Shown: positions 1 to 11,964 of the stretch, one piece after another
Layout of the letters: each line of letters begins with the position of its first letter
Position numbering within the stretch: the first letter of the stretch is position 1
Source: Patiria pectinifera
Lineage: Eukaryota > Echinodermata > Asteroidea > Valvatida > Asterinidae
Assembly: GCA_029964075.1 (NCBI GenBank)
Contig: CM057149.1
Coordinates: 14,084,465 to 14,148,464 of the forward strand
DNA length: 64,000 nucleotides
Reading direction: 5' to 3'
Notes under the pieces: model-generated
What the model saw: the letters and a program-made list of their open reading frames with translations, nothing else
The model's database searches: none
Told to the model about the DNA's origin: nothing
Made by a program: the position numbers and the translations under genes

Positions 1-96
1 AGGAGGCTTCGGAGAAACCGTGTAGAGGACGTGAATGTCATTCAAATGCCAGCTGCTGCCCCGGGAATAAACAAGGAACAGGTTCACTCGTTTTAA
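1..96 (+). CDS. C-terminal tail of a class A GPCR of the cluster family (partial)
   Basis: Frame 1 is open from the window edge to a TAA at 94-96 and encodes 31 residues. The tail contains RRNRVED followed by a methionine-alanine stretch. This matches the intact receptors in the window, which end with RRNRVEDGNTISMSAASS. The homologous stretch lies just after helix 8, so this should be the cytoplasmic tail of another receptor whose membrane part lies left of the window. It is on the plus strand, whereas every other family member here is on the minus strand. The remainder of the tail differs, so it is a distant family member. Confidence rests on the seven-residue identity plus the shared spacing to the stop; the fragment is short. 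Confidence 0.72.
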   Translation, partial: RRLRRNRVEDVNVIQMPAAAPGINKEQVHSF

Positions 97-1689
97 GTGT
101 AACTCGGCCACGTAATCTAGTGATTATTTTAATGGCTAGTGATTGTTTTAAACTCTATTGAGACTCTAGTGGCTGCTTGATGGCATATACAGTCTACGAA
201 ATGCGGCTTCCCCTCTTCTTCATGTCTAACATAATCCAGTTATTTTTTTTTTCAATAGATTTTCCTTTTTTTTATTTCACTCAGATTTAGAAAAACAGTG
301 ATCATCCGCACCTTACTCAACGCAGTGTTTTACATATTGTTTACCAATTATAACACATCACATTTCTTTGAAGAAGCTTGGAAATAGTTTGGGATGGAAA
401 TACAACGGTAGACAAGTGAATGCTGACTCCACGTGTGCTAGCACTATTTAAAAAAAAAAAGCCAAACAACTTTGTCCCTACATGTATTATTTTATTTTTT
501 TTAATCGAAGAGGAAAATATGTCAAGATTTAATTTTTAGTGAAACAACATTTTCACCCTCTTGTTACCTCGAGGGTTCAAACATTGATAAATAATCCAGT
601 GTTGATAAGCCTTTAATAAACGATTATACATGCAAGATTAGGTCCATTCGCTGAACTGAGAACAAGATAAGAGAGGTTCTGCTATGAAGTGGAACTTGAT
701 GTGTGGTTTTCACGAAACACGTAGCGCGTCGATGTAGCAGACGAGGCGCAAAGTACGTGGAGTTGGAAAGTAATCGAATCCAATAATGTTTGGTGTGTAT
801 ACAAAACAAAATGCGCGTTATCATGCTGGGCCAAGTCGTGATCGGCGAGCGGGATTTTTTTGGGGGGAGGGGGGTTAACCCTTCTTTAGTAACCTCAATT
901 AGTTAAACACTTATATCAATTCTCAAAACTTCAACTATGGAATCGAAGTAGGTCGAAATTCTTGAGTTTTTACAAATGAGACAAAACTTTTTTGTAGACA
1001 AACTACATTCTTAATTAAATGGCCGACGTTTTGGATACAAATGCGGATTGTTCATCAAGCTAACAGTCGTTCATCCCGCATACCACATGCGAAAATGCCA
1101 AAAACTGCAACCAAAAAATCGAACACTTGCAGAATTCTAGATAACAGCATGCATGTAGAAACATGTGGAATTTATCAATGTTGGACCTGTACAGTTCTGT
1201 TACGGAGGCCAAGTGTCTGGAGAAAAATAGAAAAAATACGTGTCTACATTTCACCACGGATGTGCAAGTGCCCTTTTCAAAAAAAAAATCCCCCTCCCCC
1301 ACACACACACTTTTTAAACCTTGCACGAATGGGCTTTCTGTACTTACATGCTTTATCTTTATCTTTATTTTTATTAGCCCGAGTTCACGCTAGTTGTTGC
1401 AAGCAGTTACTGTTTTTGGATACAACTGTTCCTTCAGCCAGTGGGCTGCAGAGAATAGCAGGTGGGACACTATTGTCAATGAACATGTTAGAAGTATGGC
1501 TGAGAAGAGAACAGCTGTCAACATATTTAAGAATTACAGGGCTTTGACAGAGAGAAACTTATTGCTGTAGAATTATAAAGGCAATACAACAGCCTCTTAA
1601 AGAAACTGCCGGGAAAAACAACGTTTGCGCCGGCGAAGTAGACTAGGGACGTATTATGTGAGGATGTAACAACTGAAACAATGGTAGTT
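97..1689. other. Non-coding, AT-rich region, 3' side of the partial receptor
   Basis: No reading frame here has recognisable domain content or plausible exon structure. The stretch holds homopolymer A and T runs and a G-rich run near 850. It presumably contains the 3' UTR of the partial receptor and intergenic DNA. Confidence 0.5.
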
Positions 1690-1965
1690 ATGGGCCTTAT
1701 ACACGAGTTGGCCATTTTTGTCCAGTTCCCCGAATGTAATGGGATGGCGCCAGACTATCTATGCAGGAATAATGAAGCTATATTTTACTCTCTCTTTTTT
1801 TTATCTGATTTTAAACATTAGGGAACGTTTAATTACAAATTTGAAATCATTCATTGAAACAAAGTGGAATTAATTAGCAATTAACTTGCTTTCATTTATC
1901 TACACAAGTTCCAAAATTTTACCTCACTTTCAAATCCAATATGGCCAACTCGTGAATAAGGCCCA
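1690..1965. mobile_element. MITE, about 276 bp, unclassified
   Basis: The two ends are inverted copies of about 25 bp beginning ATGGGCCTTAT and running into CACGAGTTGGCCAT, with one mismatch visible. The inside has no coding content. This is the structure of a non-autonomous DNA transposon. The target duplication is not clear, so the superfamily is left open. Confidence 0.6.
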
Positions 1966-2079
1966 TGTACCATCACGAGAAAAAAAAAACCTTTGTAATT
2001 GTGCAAATCAGATGCCATTCAAATGCAGTAGTAACAAGTGCTCTGAACTCATTACAGCATTGGGGATACAAGAGAGGGG

Positions 2080-2298
2080 CATGGGCGTCGCGAGGGGAGT
2101 AGGCAAGGGGGAAGAAAAAAAGGAGAAAAACAGAGGCGCGAAATCGTATTGTTGTTAATTTAATGGGTTGGGGGCAGACGTCCCTGCCCACCTTTGAAAA
2201 AATGATCTGATCAGTCAGGAACATGCTGGAAAATATAGGGATTTTGTGGGAAAATTTAGTTTTGCCCCTGTCTAGAAAAATTCCTGGCGACACCCATG
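2080..2298. mobile_element. hAT-like MITE, 219 bp (same family as 52,225-52,492)
   Basis: The ends are inverted copies of CATGGGCGTCGC(C/G)AGG, with one substitution in the right end. The inside carries G- or C-rich stretches and a TCTAGAAAAA motif that reappear, in the opposite orientation, in the element at 52,225-52,492. That second copy has a clean 8-bp target duplication, which places the family with hAT-type elements. The duplication of this copy is degraded in a G-rich flank. Confidence 0.65.
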
Positions 2299-3773
2299 GG
2301 AGGGGGAATCAATGCGCCAAAGTATTGTAGAGTGTAAGGAACCGTTGTTGGTGAACATAATAACAAGTGATGTGGACGGGTGTCTTCGGGAAGGTTTTAT
2401 TGCTCAGATGAGGAATAAAGCATGTGTTGAGGCAGAACACTTCCTTGTTGTCCTCTTTAACACTTTAATCGATCACTCAGTTCAGCCATCACTCTGGCCA
2501 AATTCAGCGATGACAATCATGTTCCCTTGTAGGACTAAAAAGATAGGATTCAGATACAGGACCGGTTTGATGACGATGTAAGTCACAGGGTACAGTCAGA
2601 AGATAAGACGGTGCCATCCTCGAGAAATGTGGGAGAAACCGTTGCCCAAATGCATGATAGGGCAACCTGAACAATTCCAGAATGTTATCAAGGTCATCAT
2701 AGTCTTTGTAAAAAATGATCCTTGATATGTTATGGCAATTTCAGCATTTCCTACCTTCCTGTTAATGTCGGGAAAATTAAAAATGCTAGAGGCTGGCAAG
2801 AAACTGCTGTCACTAAAAAGTCAGACGAGAATAGGTTGCAAGTCAATGCAAAAATACAATATACTGTACAACCTAAAAAAAATAATCCGTGAACCAAAGA
2901 CAAAAATCGTTGTAAAATTCGATTACACTGGCAAGGCAGACAAAATACATGGACAGTCTGATTTTATTTGTTTGTGTTTTATTTACCAGCATGTAACGTG
3001 TGATCCTCTTTAATAATAGTCCTTTCTCAGTCAATGTAAATATCAATCTAATATGTTTACTGTGAATAAAAAAAAGAAGAGGAACTAACGTTTATTTCTT
3101 TGTGATATATGCTGTCCATACTATGCTCGTGTGCGATATAATAAATCAAACATACCGATTTGCCGGCGAATAAACTGAGTAGCCAAAGGTGAATCGACAC
3201 AGGCGCCGCCATATAGTCTCTTCGGGTCACGTTCCACTACATCAAATACGCACTCATAGAAAACAACACAAAGTCGGACAGAGAAAGCGCCACCTGATGC
3301 CGCTCGGAAAAAATGCGGCGAGGTTGTTTTTTTTCGCTAGAATCTAAAAGCTATTACCCCCGTGTTTGGTGGAAAGTTTTCTTCATAGAAACGTATGCAA
3401 ATATTGGCGCGTTCGAATACGTAAAAAATTTATTGCGTCAGAAAGGAAATAGTCAAATTCTGTGATACGCGCATTACGCGCGAATGACAACGTGATGTTT
3501 TAAATATGGACATTAATTTTGTTACGCTTTATGTGTCAAAGGCGTCACAATCGGCAACGCGCGTTCGACTTGCTTCTATTGGTCAGTTGTTGACGCTTAA
3601 TTGACCTATCGCGGTAGAATCGCGTCCAAGCAGCTTGTGAAATGTTGTCCAATTACATGATATACAAATGGACGCGGAACGCGCAAAATCTGAGACGAAC
3701 AAAACTTAGCGTACAAAAACTCCATAGGGTTGTCTAAGGGGCGTGGCTAACTCACAAACGGCGATAGGTTATT
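2299..3773. other. Non-coding spacer
   Basis: Nothing recognisable as coding or as an RNA gene. Short open frames here lack domain content and splice support. The stretch from about 3,170 to 3,760 is richer in CpG than its surroundings, but no promoter element can be assigned from sequence alone. Confidence 0.4.
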
Positions 3774-3973
3774 TGGACCGATCCAGTAAGCACCGCCCCA
3801 TGGTGTTCTGACCAATCACAGCCGTGATTTATGTCCGACATGCGTGCACTAAAGTCCGACATGCGTGCACGCGCGTATGATGCGCGCGGAGTTAAAATGC
3901 AGCGTGGCATTGGAGAGGAGCACGTGTTAATTTGCCCACGTGCGCACTGGGCGGAGCTTACTGGATCGGTCCA
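3774..3973. mobile_element. 200-bp MITE, copy 1
   Basis: Terminal inverted repeats start TGGACCGATCCAGTAAGC and continue through a CCGCCC-like stretch, about 24 bp. The second copy at 11,765-11,964 has exactly the same 200-bp length and nearly identical interior. A non-autonomous DNA transposon family is the simplest explanation. The immediate flanks do not give a convincing target duplication. Confidence 0.8.
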
Positions 3974-4447
3974 TTCTCCGGGCGGCGCGGACCAATATCA
4001 CATTATTTTTTACCACCGCGTTTCGCTTATGACCAAAACTTTAATACTCAAGTTGCTTTACTCGTGCATTTGGTTGCTCATGACGCAGCGACATGATTTC
4101 ATTTATGTCGCCACAAAAAAAAATGGAATCAAAATTAATTTCAATGGTTCTTCTTGGGGCGTTCAGTCAATAACACTCAAAAATAAGCGGATACCAGTAA
4201 AAAAAATCATCTAATCGAGCTTACGAAATATCGGCTTCATCTTCAACTTCGGCTTCCCCTCTCTGTACCAACCCCCTTTCCTGAAGCTAGATCCGCCCCT
4301 GATAAAACATTTCCAAACACCGATTGCAAAAGCTGCTTATCAAGGCAAAGTATATACCCTCAACACATTAGATTAAGCAACACTAAGCATCATTAACAAA
4401 TTAATTCTCTCGGCATGATGTAATGCGGATTCTGGTGGTGGTATGCG

Positions 4448-4505
4448 GATTCTGGCGCTGATGACGGACATAAACCACTATAGTCTAACGACTTGTCATC
4501 AAGTC
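4448..4505. mobile_element. End fragment of a TA-target MITE
   Basis: About 58 bp is the reverse complement of the left end of the element at 17,914-18,210, including the GACTTGATGACAAGTC terminal palindrome next to a TA dinucleotide. Only one end is present, so this is a truncated copy. Confidence 0.6.
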
Positions 4506-5570
4506 TACACCTGGTGACATTCAGGAACAAGGTGGCCGGGTTTGTTTAGCTGAAAATTAAAGATTATGACCCCAGGACATGTTTCTTGTCAATTTTACCA
4601 TCGGTAGCCCCGGTTTTTGTTTTATATTCTCCTCCCCGAAACCGTGCGCCCCTAAAATGTTTGCTAATCTCTGGGCCCAGATCTAAATTTAGCCCCACCT
4701 GTAGTGAAGAATAATGTTTTTTGAGAACGAAATTCCCTGAGTTGGAAGCCACAAGTCACAAACGCTTGATCTCCAGACCATTTTCTACGATATGTCCCAA
4801 GTATAAGTCACAAGGACCTCTTATTCAAAATTACCTGTGGGATTAATGAGCTCGCGCGCACTAATTTAAAGGTTATTGGTGATGTGCTCCCTGCATGCAG
4901 GGACTTGTGAAGGACTCGAATATTTAATCCTTGTTACTTTTTTGGTTAGATCTGCTGCTTTTGTTTTTGGTCAATATCCAAACGCAGTTCACAAGTCTTG
5001 TAACTTCATACTCTTGTTTTGTTGTTATGTACAAAATATGAATGTTGGGGAAACTTCTAAAATTATGTTTTTGTCAGAAACAACAGAGTGTAAACAAACG
5101 TCTTTCGTGAAAATCACACTATACGTTCTCAGAAAACACTTTTATTCGACAAAATTTACTATGCTGTGACTATTATTGAAACAATAATAACCTTTGTAAA
5201 ATAAGATGGGTTTTTTTTAAACGACTACACGAGATTTTGAAATCTTCAAATCGCTCATTGGTGTAACATTGGCAGCCCTCATTCCAAAGCAAATTGGTAA
5301 AACGTTGGTAGTCCTCATTACGTACCAAAATAGTATCAACCCTCTGAGTCGCACATGCGCCGTTAAAACAGGTGGCTAATAAGGGCGCGTAGTGTTTCGC
5401 ACTGCGTCGCGCGCCAAGTTCGCCAGCGTATGCGCGTTCATTCAAATAGTATCGTCACAGAGTGAATGCATTCGATGTGTGTTCGACACAACAAGCAAAC
5501 GCACGTTTGCAGCTGCTGAGCTGAATCTGCAGGGCACAATGCATACTGTCAGTTGTAGATTTTGATTCAG
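4506..5570. other. Probable intron or 5' flank of the 5.6-9.9 kb gene
   Basis: No exon with convincing splice sites and phase could be picked out, although earlier exons of the downstream gene must lie here, further upstream, or outside the window. Confidence 0.35.
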
Positions 5571-5678
5571 TGATAATCACAAACGTATCAACATTGCAAG
5601 TGATAAGATTCAAGCTTTCATTGCCGCCGACGGGAAATTCGAAGGGAACCATGATCGTTGCGAACCTCTCCAGAGAAG
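5571..5678 (+). CDS. Candidate internal exon of the unidentified multi-exon gene
   Basis: A 108-bp open stretch is bounded by a TTTTGATTCAG acceptor ending at 5,570 and a GAAG|GTAGG donor at 5,679. Read with two bases completing the previous codon, it encodes about 35 residues containing IRFKLSLPPTGNSKGTM and a VANLSRE end. It leaves one base, G, which joins the AT at 7,286 to give an aspartate codon in the frame of the next long exon. Phase compatibility at both sides is the main support. The peptide resembles no family I can name. Transcript evidence would be needed to exclude a chance open frame. Confidence 0.5.
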
Positions 5679-6949
5679 GTAGGCCCTCGATTATTTTTTA
5701 TTACCCAACAGAAAATTGCGAATGTGCTCATAGTTACGGGACGCGTTCCTATCCTGCCGCAATCGTGAGTCTCGCGGTGGATTATTATGGCGTATGTATT
5801 CGACATGGAGGTGCAAATTCACATAAGTAACACACTGCGTGGATACGAGAAGAGCCAAAGGCTTAATTTATTTCGTTCATCAGAGTAAAATTGGTTTGTA
5901 AGGTCTTAGGTGCACGAACATTGCTAACTCGAGGAAACCCACTTTGCGTTTTTTTGAACTCACCTAAGTATTTAGCCATGTTTAAATCAACATAAATGTC
6001 TTACATACGGGGCAGGGTAGCCTATAGATATTTTTAAGGGAATCTTTTAGGGTAAGTTGAGTATGCAGACGGTTTAGGGGGGATTAGAGTGAAATGAATT
6101 TCATAATTACCTTGATCCGTTATCATTAAACCTAGTTCTTGATCGGTTTAAACTATTCTGGATCGGGTCAAAAAGTGCTTCGCATATGAAAATATAATCA
6201 CGTCATAAAATTGTTTCCCCCTCAGATAGAACAACCCCTAATCAATCAGATTTTGTGATAAAGTATAAGGCCCTACTATTATCTTGTTTTTAGAAATACA
6301 GTTCTTTTAAGAGAATTGCTGTAAATTTAAAAAGAGAACTTGCGTCAATGTTTTTAAACCTTCGTCTGCAGCGCGAAGGCTTAAACACGCATGATCCCGA
6401 TAATGTTTTTTTCCCAACACGTCACACTACTCCGTACAAACCCGCGCGATCCAGAACTAGGCAAAAACATGCGTTCAGTCTTTGGTGAATTTGAGACTAT
6501 TCGTCTTGTCTTTATTCAACAAACATTCGATGCAAAATGTAAATAGAGTATGAAATATTTTAAATAACATATTTTGGATGACATACAGAAAAAAAAACAG
6601 ATGTGGATGTGCGGATCTCATGATTTTCCACAAACCGTCCAAACATGTCAAAGTGCGAGTTAGGAAAGCTGGCCTAATTTTTTTTGTAGTGATCAAATCA
6701 AAAATACATTCTGGTATCAAGAAGATTACACTTCACTTTTCAAAACGCACCTCGTCGAAAAAAAAGTTGTATAATTGGTAACCAATCCCAAAGAGGTAGG
6801 TTTTCATTAATTTTGAAGCGATCCGAAACTAGGAAAACGACTGTACTGATTTGTATTGAAAAGTGAAAAGAAGATATTGATTTCATTTCAATGAGGGCCG
6901 GGTAACAAGTGGTGATTCTGAAATGTGAATAGCTAACAGTTGCAAGGCT

Positions 6950-7170
6950 TAAAAACATGACTGGACACTGCAGGGGGGACACTGTCTTATGTGAATTCCA
7001 TGTTAAACAACAGAATTTCCTGTTGACTGCAACTCGGGGACAAACAATGTTAAACTGTACCGACGCTGTTAAAGACACTTCCCAAGTTAAACCCACTATC
7101 AGTCATTAACAACTGCGAGCCACAATATCTGTTTGGAATCATGATTATAGCTCTTTAGAAACTGATTTAT
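6950..7170. repeat. Dispersed repeat shared with the 30.8, 37.8 and 56.1 kb regions
   Basis: About 220 bp aligns by eye to 30,790-31,010 and its duplicates in segments B and C. Shared features include a CTGCAG-GGGGACAC stretch, a TTTCCTG-TGACTG stretch, GTACCGACGCTG-type text and a CGACTGTAGCTCT-like end. It sits in the intron before the long exon. It is probably an old interspersed element of unknown class. Confidence 0.5.
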
Positions 7171-7285
7171 CCGGCCGCTTGTTGGCGGGAGTTGCGGTGC
7201 ATTATAGTTTACCAAGTTTTTCATTCCCACTTTGACGTCACCCATCTATAGCTCGTGTCCTTTACCTTTCTTGTTCTTGTTTCAG

Positions 7286-8713
7286 ATACTAGCGAAAGGC
7301 TGCGGCAATATCTTCTCACGCAATCCGAATCCAGCCTACAGGAGAATTCACAAAACCCTTCCAGCGTTGCTTCCGTCTGTGGCCAAAATCAAGAATATAA
7401 CAGACCAAATGCAACCAGCTTTGCAGGAAAAGTAAATTCACCAAAACGGCAGATACAACAGCTGGAAAGACAAACGGTCGTTTGTACAGACAAAATGATA
7501 GCAGAACAGAGGAGACCAAAAGCGACAGATTCAGCCGTTTGTGGGAATCCCCCAGAGCCCCTCGTCACTCTCTCCGTCAAAGTAGCAGAAGGTGGTGTGC
7601 TGTCCATCGCTGAGCCTGATCGACAAAATCGGCCACAATGCGGTAGGATGACAGAAAGTTATGTAGCCCAACCACTGAAGAAAAGCTACCGTTTAGATGA
7701 AAGGGCTGGCGTAGGCCGCCTTACACGAAACTCGGCCCGAAGTAGGTCTGCCAAGATTCCACGGAAAATGCCCGGCTCCGGGCCAGGTTGTCCTCGCGGG
7801 TATCGCACTGTGCACTTCACGCTGTGCGTTGCCAACTTGATGAAAGTAAGCGACCACGTTGACGGAACTAGCCAGGTGGAGCTCAGGCCCTTGCGCTTGG
7901 GCCCCGATCCAAGGCTGCCACCGCTCTACGGGTGCATTGACGGCAAGGGAGAGCTGCAACTCTCAATGGGCGGCTACAACCAGAATGCGCTTGGCAGAAT
8001 GGCGAGTTTGGTGGCAGCGATGGGATTGGAGGAAAAGCCCGGAGATCCCGCGGAACCTGCAGCGAAACGAGTTGTACTGAACGGAAAGACGTGGCCAACC
8101 TTTCCAGTTTCTGTGACTATTCTTGACAATGAACGCCATCCTCAAAACCAAATTCATCATAAGATCCAATTAACAGCCACTGTTGCTCCATCCGCGCCTA
8201 GCTCCATTCTCTCTCATGGGATGTCCACTGTACACCCTCACACTGTTCCTAACTACTCGTCGCCGCCAGTTGAAGTGCTGCCTCTCTGTCAGAATCCAGT
8301 CATCAGACCTGTTACATCCAGCGTGGGTGTTCTGGTATCGGGCCGAGAGACAAAGCCGCCATACCTTGGAATCGGCTCAACGGCCAGATACAGATGCATG
8401 CCATTGAAGGACAAAACCGCGGTCCTGATGGCAGACAATGAGAACAACAGCGCATCTAGTTCAACGGGGAACGGCACACAGGATGAAAACCTCGCCGGGA
8501 CTCCCAAGCTGCAACGGGCCAGCCACTACGGGTCGACGGATTCCATCTGCAGCATCGACACTACAAGCGGCCGGCTCTACATCGCCGATCACACGAACAC
8601 TCCACCGCCGATGTCACCACCAGTCACGACCCAGCGGACTACGGTGCCTGGAGAAGTATCACAACCGGAACCCTCAGCGTTCCAGATTGATTGCGCCCAC
8701 AACGGGTCAAAAG
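7286..8713 (+). CDS. Long internal exon of an unidentified, probably low-complexity scaffold-like protein
   Basis: The exon starts after a pyrimidine-rich TTGTTCTTGTTTCAG acceptor and ends at AAAAG|GTAAAA. The frame is open for about 476 codons. The first third is polar and rich in Gln, Ser and Arg. The middle (about exon residues 170-300) is more ordered, with HFTLCVANLMKVSDHV, then a PPLYGCIDGKGELQLSMGGY segment and a FPVSVTILDNE strand-like run, suggesting a compact beta-rich domain. The last part is Ser/Thr/Pro-rich, with GSTDSICSIDTTSG and a TPPPMSPP stretch, typical of disordered phosphorylated linkers. No signal peptide or membrane segment is visible. Codon use looks ordinary for coding DNA and the frame is long, so the exon is likely real. 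I do not recognise the family. Read-through past the donor would add about 40 residues before a stop and could be an alternative end. Confidence 0.78.
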
Positions 8714-9566
8714 GTAAAACAATCTCAGCGTTTCGCTCATTAGCCTTTTGTTTTTTGGAAAATATCTGGGACACAAAAAGAGTGCACTATTTGGCTTTGG
8801 GCCAATTTTCATTGCTAAAAAAAGAAAGTATATCATAAAGCGAAAAGCACCCTCCTTTCGTGTTCTATATATTTCAGAAATGCTAATGTTTACAAATAAA
8901 TGCCTGTAGATGTTTTAATTTCAGTGGGTTTTTTTACTGATTCAAGTGATTAATCGAGGGTTCAAAACCTTTGCCTTTTGGATATGGTTTCGTCATATCA
9001 ACTGTAGTTATCCTGTACATACATTCTGGCATATCACGAGTGATTTCAAGATCATGTACAACACAATGATTTCAATATCTAAGATATACAAGTTTTTAGT
9101 TGTTGTTTGTTGGCGTGTTTGTCTTATTTTGTCTTCATTTTTTTTCCTTCAGAGTATGGTTTCGAGAGAATAAACCTCAACAAATTGAAACCATTGAAAT
9201 ATACCTAATATAAATAGATCCCCAACCGACAACGCTCCTAGTAATTAAAAACGTGGCAGTCTTTACCAAAAAAACTAGGCTGAAATTCCTCTTCATTCTA
9301 GGCAGTGAACATTAACTCTATTCGTGTGAAAAATCACTCCATCGATAACGATTGAAATTTCATTAAATCGAAACGATCACGTTTTCACTTGAGTTTCGTT
9401 TAAGACGATTCTTTTGAGAACTATTTCAATCTAAAATTGCAGAGAATGTCACTCTAAATCATCTTGTGTCTAGTTCCACTATTTTGAAATTGGAGAGTAA
9501 ATGCTTGCAGCACACTTTCCATAAATCCCTTTCATAACGACTTGCTCATTTCCCATTAAAACGCAG
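8714..9566 (+). other. Intron of the unidentified gene
   Basis: The intron is bounded by a GTAAAA donor and an ACGCAG acceptor with a weak pyrimidine tract. No repeat or embedded gene was recognised in its 853 bases. Confidence 0.55.
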
Positions 9567-9874
9567 AGTCTAGTGAACGCGAAGTGAGAGTCCCCAGTCC
9601 CGAACGATGCGTCAGTTCTCCAAAACAAGAGTTGCTGGAGGATTCCGCGTTCCTCAACACCGCACCGGCCGATGCTGACGATGAGTCCCCGGGAGTTGAC
9701 GGCCCGGGCACACGGGAAGGCGCGCATACCGCCTCCCAGGACTCCGTACTCGACGCCCAAGCGGAGGGAGTCGCTAACTTCTTGTCTTATCTACAAGAGA
9801 TGAACAAGCTGATGGAATCGGTGCTCGATAAAGGTCAAGTCGAGACTCCAACGGTGGAAGAAACAAACAAATGA
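9567..9874 (+). CDS. Terminal coding exon of the unidentified gene
   Basis: The exon begins directly after ACGCAG. Its first two bases join the last G of the exon ending at 8,713 to make a glutamate codon, and the frame then runs to TGA at 9,872-9,874. It encodes about 101 residues: a serine-rich start (VRVPSPERCVSSPKQE), an acidic Asp/Glu-rich middle, and a C-terminal amphipathic segment (EGVANFLSYLQEMNKLMESV) that could form a helix or coiled coil. The phase match across the intron supports joining these exons. A poly(A) signal lies about 430 bp downstream. No enzymatic motif is visible, so function is unknown. Confidence 0.75.
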
Positions 9875-10306
9875 TTTACCAATTTAGAGCAAACAAATAT
9901 CGCCACGTCCCAGAGCTCACGTTTTATGTATTACCACATGGTGTCACCAGGTTAAACCTTTCTTTTATTATTGCTCTAGGTATTAAATCAATTTTTTGTT
10001 CCAGTATTTTTTGCAATCTCTTTACTGTCTGTGGACTTACAAATTGTCAGCCTATGTCAGCCTATATGTAATTTGAATATTTTGGCAATTTCTTAGATTC
10101 ACAGTTTTATTGTTGAAACCTGTTGATTTTTTAAAATATCAATACTGTTTCTTTCTACTCAAGTTTCCCTTAAAAGTGTCTGTGAGCTAAGTCTATATTC
10201 AGGATGGATGATAGATTTATTTTGTCTGGGATACACATTGTAACTTTGGTTTGTTTATTAAAAAATCGTCCATTTACAGTAAAAAATTAAATGTGATATA
10301 TCATAT

Positions 10307-10312
10307 AATAAA
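10307..10312 (+). terminator. Candidate poly(A) signal AATAAA
   Basis: An AATAAA hexamer lies about 430 bp after the TGA of the unidentified plus-strand gene, in AT-rich DNA typical of a 3' UTR. The cleavage site is not resolvable by eye. Confidence 0.5.
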
Positions 10313-10574
10313 ACTTGCAAGATGAATTTTAACACCGTAAATTTCCCTCTCCTTAATTTAACTTCAGACGTAATCAATAAGGCAACATTTCGGCATTCCA
10401 TTCGTGTGCGCGCATATTCAGACTTGGCGATTTGCCCTCCGGCTTACAAAAATGCTTGGAAATATTTCAAAAACGTGCAATCAAAATTAAAACGTTCTTT
10501 CTCTGAGGTAGGCACTATAATGGCTTACAGCGTTTTTCATATTCATAATGCGTGCTTACCACTCACGACATACC

Positions 10575-10790
10575 ACTCTGGACTTCCTTGCTAGCGACTT
10601 CGCTAGCGACCTCTCCCACGACTTCGCCGCTCGCGAGGGACGAAAAGTCGCGAGTGGCGAAGTCGCAAGCACCTTACCACTAGCGACATCGCCGCTTGAG
10701 ACTTCACCGCTCGCGACTTCGCTACTCACGACTTTTCGCCACTCACTTCTTCGCCACCTGCGTCTTCACCGCGCGCGTCTCTGCTCAACT
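10575..10790. repeat. Degenerate minisatellite with inverted units
   Basis: About 15-18 bp units around CTCGCGACTTCGCC recur at least ten times, some in inverted orientation (AAGTCGCGAGTGGCGAAGTC near 10,648). The stretch is GC-rich within AT-rich flanks. Short open frames across it are products of the repeat. Confidence 0.75.
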
Positions 10791-11639
10791 TCCCTAACAG
10801 TTTGTCTGTGCAGTAAAAAAAATCCAAATTTAAACATGCTGAACTTATCAAAGGGTAACTCCCGTGCCAAGTCACACAGAAGGACCAAGCAGCGGTCATG
10901 TAAACGGCTGACCTCACAATAAATCGCTGCAAAATGCACTTTGATAATCAATCAACGCGTTTTTTTCGTGTGATCAAGATTTATTCGTTTGCAACATAAT
11001 GACGACATTTCACGGTTAAACACGTTACATTTTAACAACGATTGTATTTGGCCCCTCTAACATTAAAAAGCTTAAGTTTCTCAATGCAAATAAGATATCA
11101 GTTGAAGTTAAAGTTATTCGCGTTTAATAATTGTAATTTTCTGGCCTGATTAAAAACAATTACAACATAAAAACACTTTACTTACAAAGTCACATTTCAA
11201 TTCAATTCCAATATTTGAATTTTCTTTTAAGTTGCTCAGTTTGTCTTCTTGGTTGGTTAAGTCCTTTAATACCTACTTTACACATATACTTTACCCTTTT
11301 ATTTCAATCGCTTGTTATGCACACAAAAACGTTGAATTTGCAGAGAATTTTTTTTTCCACCTTACCTTACTTTACTGAAATAACTGTTACCTGTAATGCA
11401 GTGAGAAATGAAATGTTCGATTATTAAGTGTAAGTAATTAAAACATTCAACCCGTGAACGTCCACTGTGAAGGAAAATCGAGCCTAAATAATCTCAATCG
11501 GACGAGCCATTTTTTTAATTGTGGTCGTTAATTTTCCACAGTTGTGTCCTTGAATACGTTTCTCAATCCACAGTGTTTTTGGGGGGCGGGGACCCGCATT
11601 GAAAATTATTTTTAACATCCTCAGGTATAAGCAATGTTG
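10791..11639. other. Non-coding intergenic DNA
   Basis: This is AT-rich with no convincing exon, RNA gene or element ends. It separates the unidentified plus-strand gene from the receptor cluster. Confidence 0.45.
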
Positions 11640-11764
11640 ATAAGCATACAGATTCAACACCAGTTTAAAGCGTACGGTGCAGCATATTGTACAATTAGTG
11701 AGTGCTCAATTACTTTTTACAATCAGAGTTTACATTCAACAACTACAGCACCACTTCTGTGCAA

Positions 11765-11964
11765 TGGACCGATCCAGTAAGCACCGCCCCTTGGTGTTCT
11801 GACCAATCACAGCCGTGATTTATGTCCGACGTGCGTGCACTAAAGTCAGACATGCTTGCACGCGTGTATGATGCGCGCGGAAGGAAAATGCAGCGTGGCA
11901 TTGGAGAGTGGCACGTGTTAATTTGCCCACGTGCGCACTGGGCGGAGCTTACTGGATCGGTCCA
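11765..11964. mobile_element. 200-bp MITE, copy 2
   Basis: Same terminal repeats, same length and nearly the same interior as 3,774-3,973. It lies within the solo receptor 3' flank, so it inserted after that flank was duplicated or marks that copy specifically. Confidence 0.8.

Noticed and set aside
1041-1547. 168-codon frame
   Set aside because: It crosses homopolymer and simple-sequence stretches, has no splice or domain support, and overlaps other open frames on both strands.
3831-4214. 127-codon plus-strand frame
   Set aside because: Its first third lies inside the 200-bp MITE and the rest has no recognisable content.
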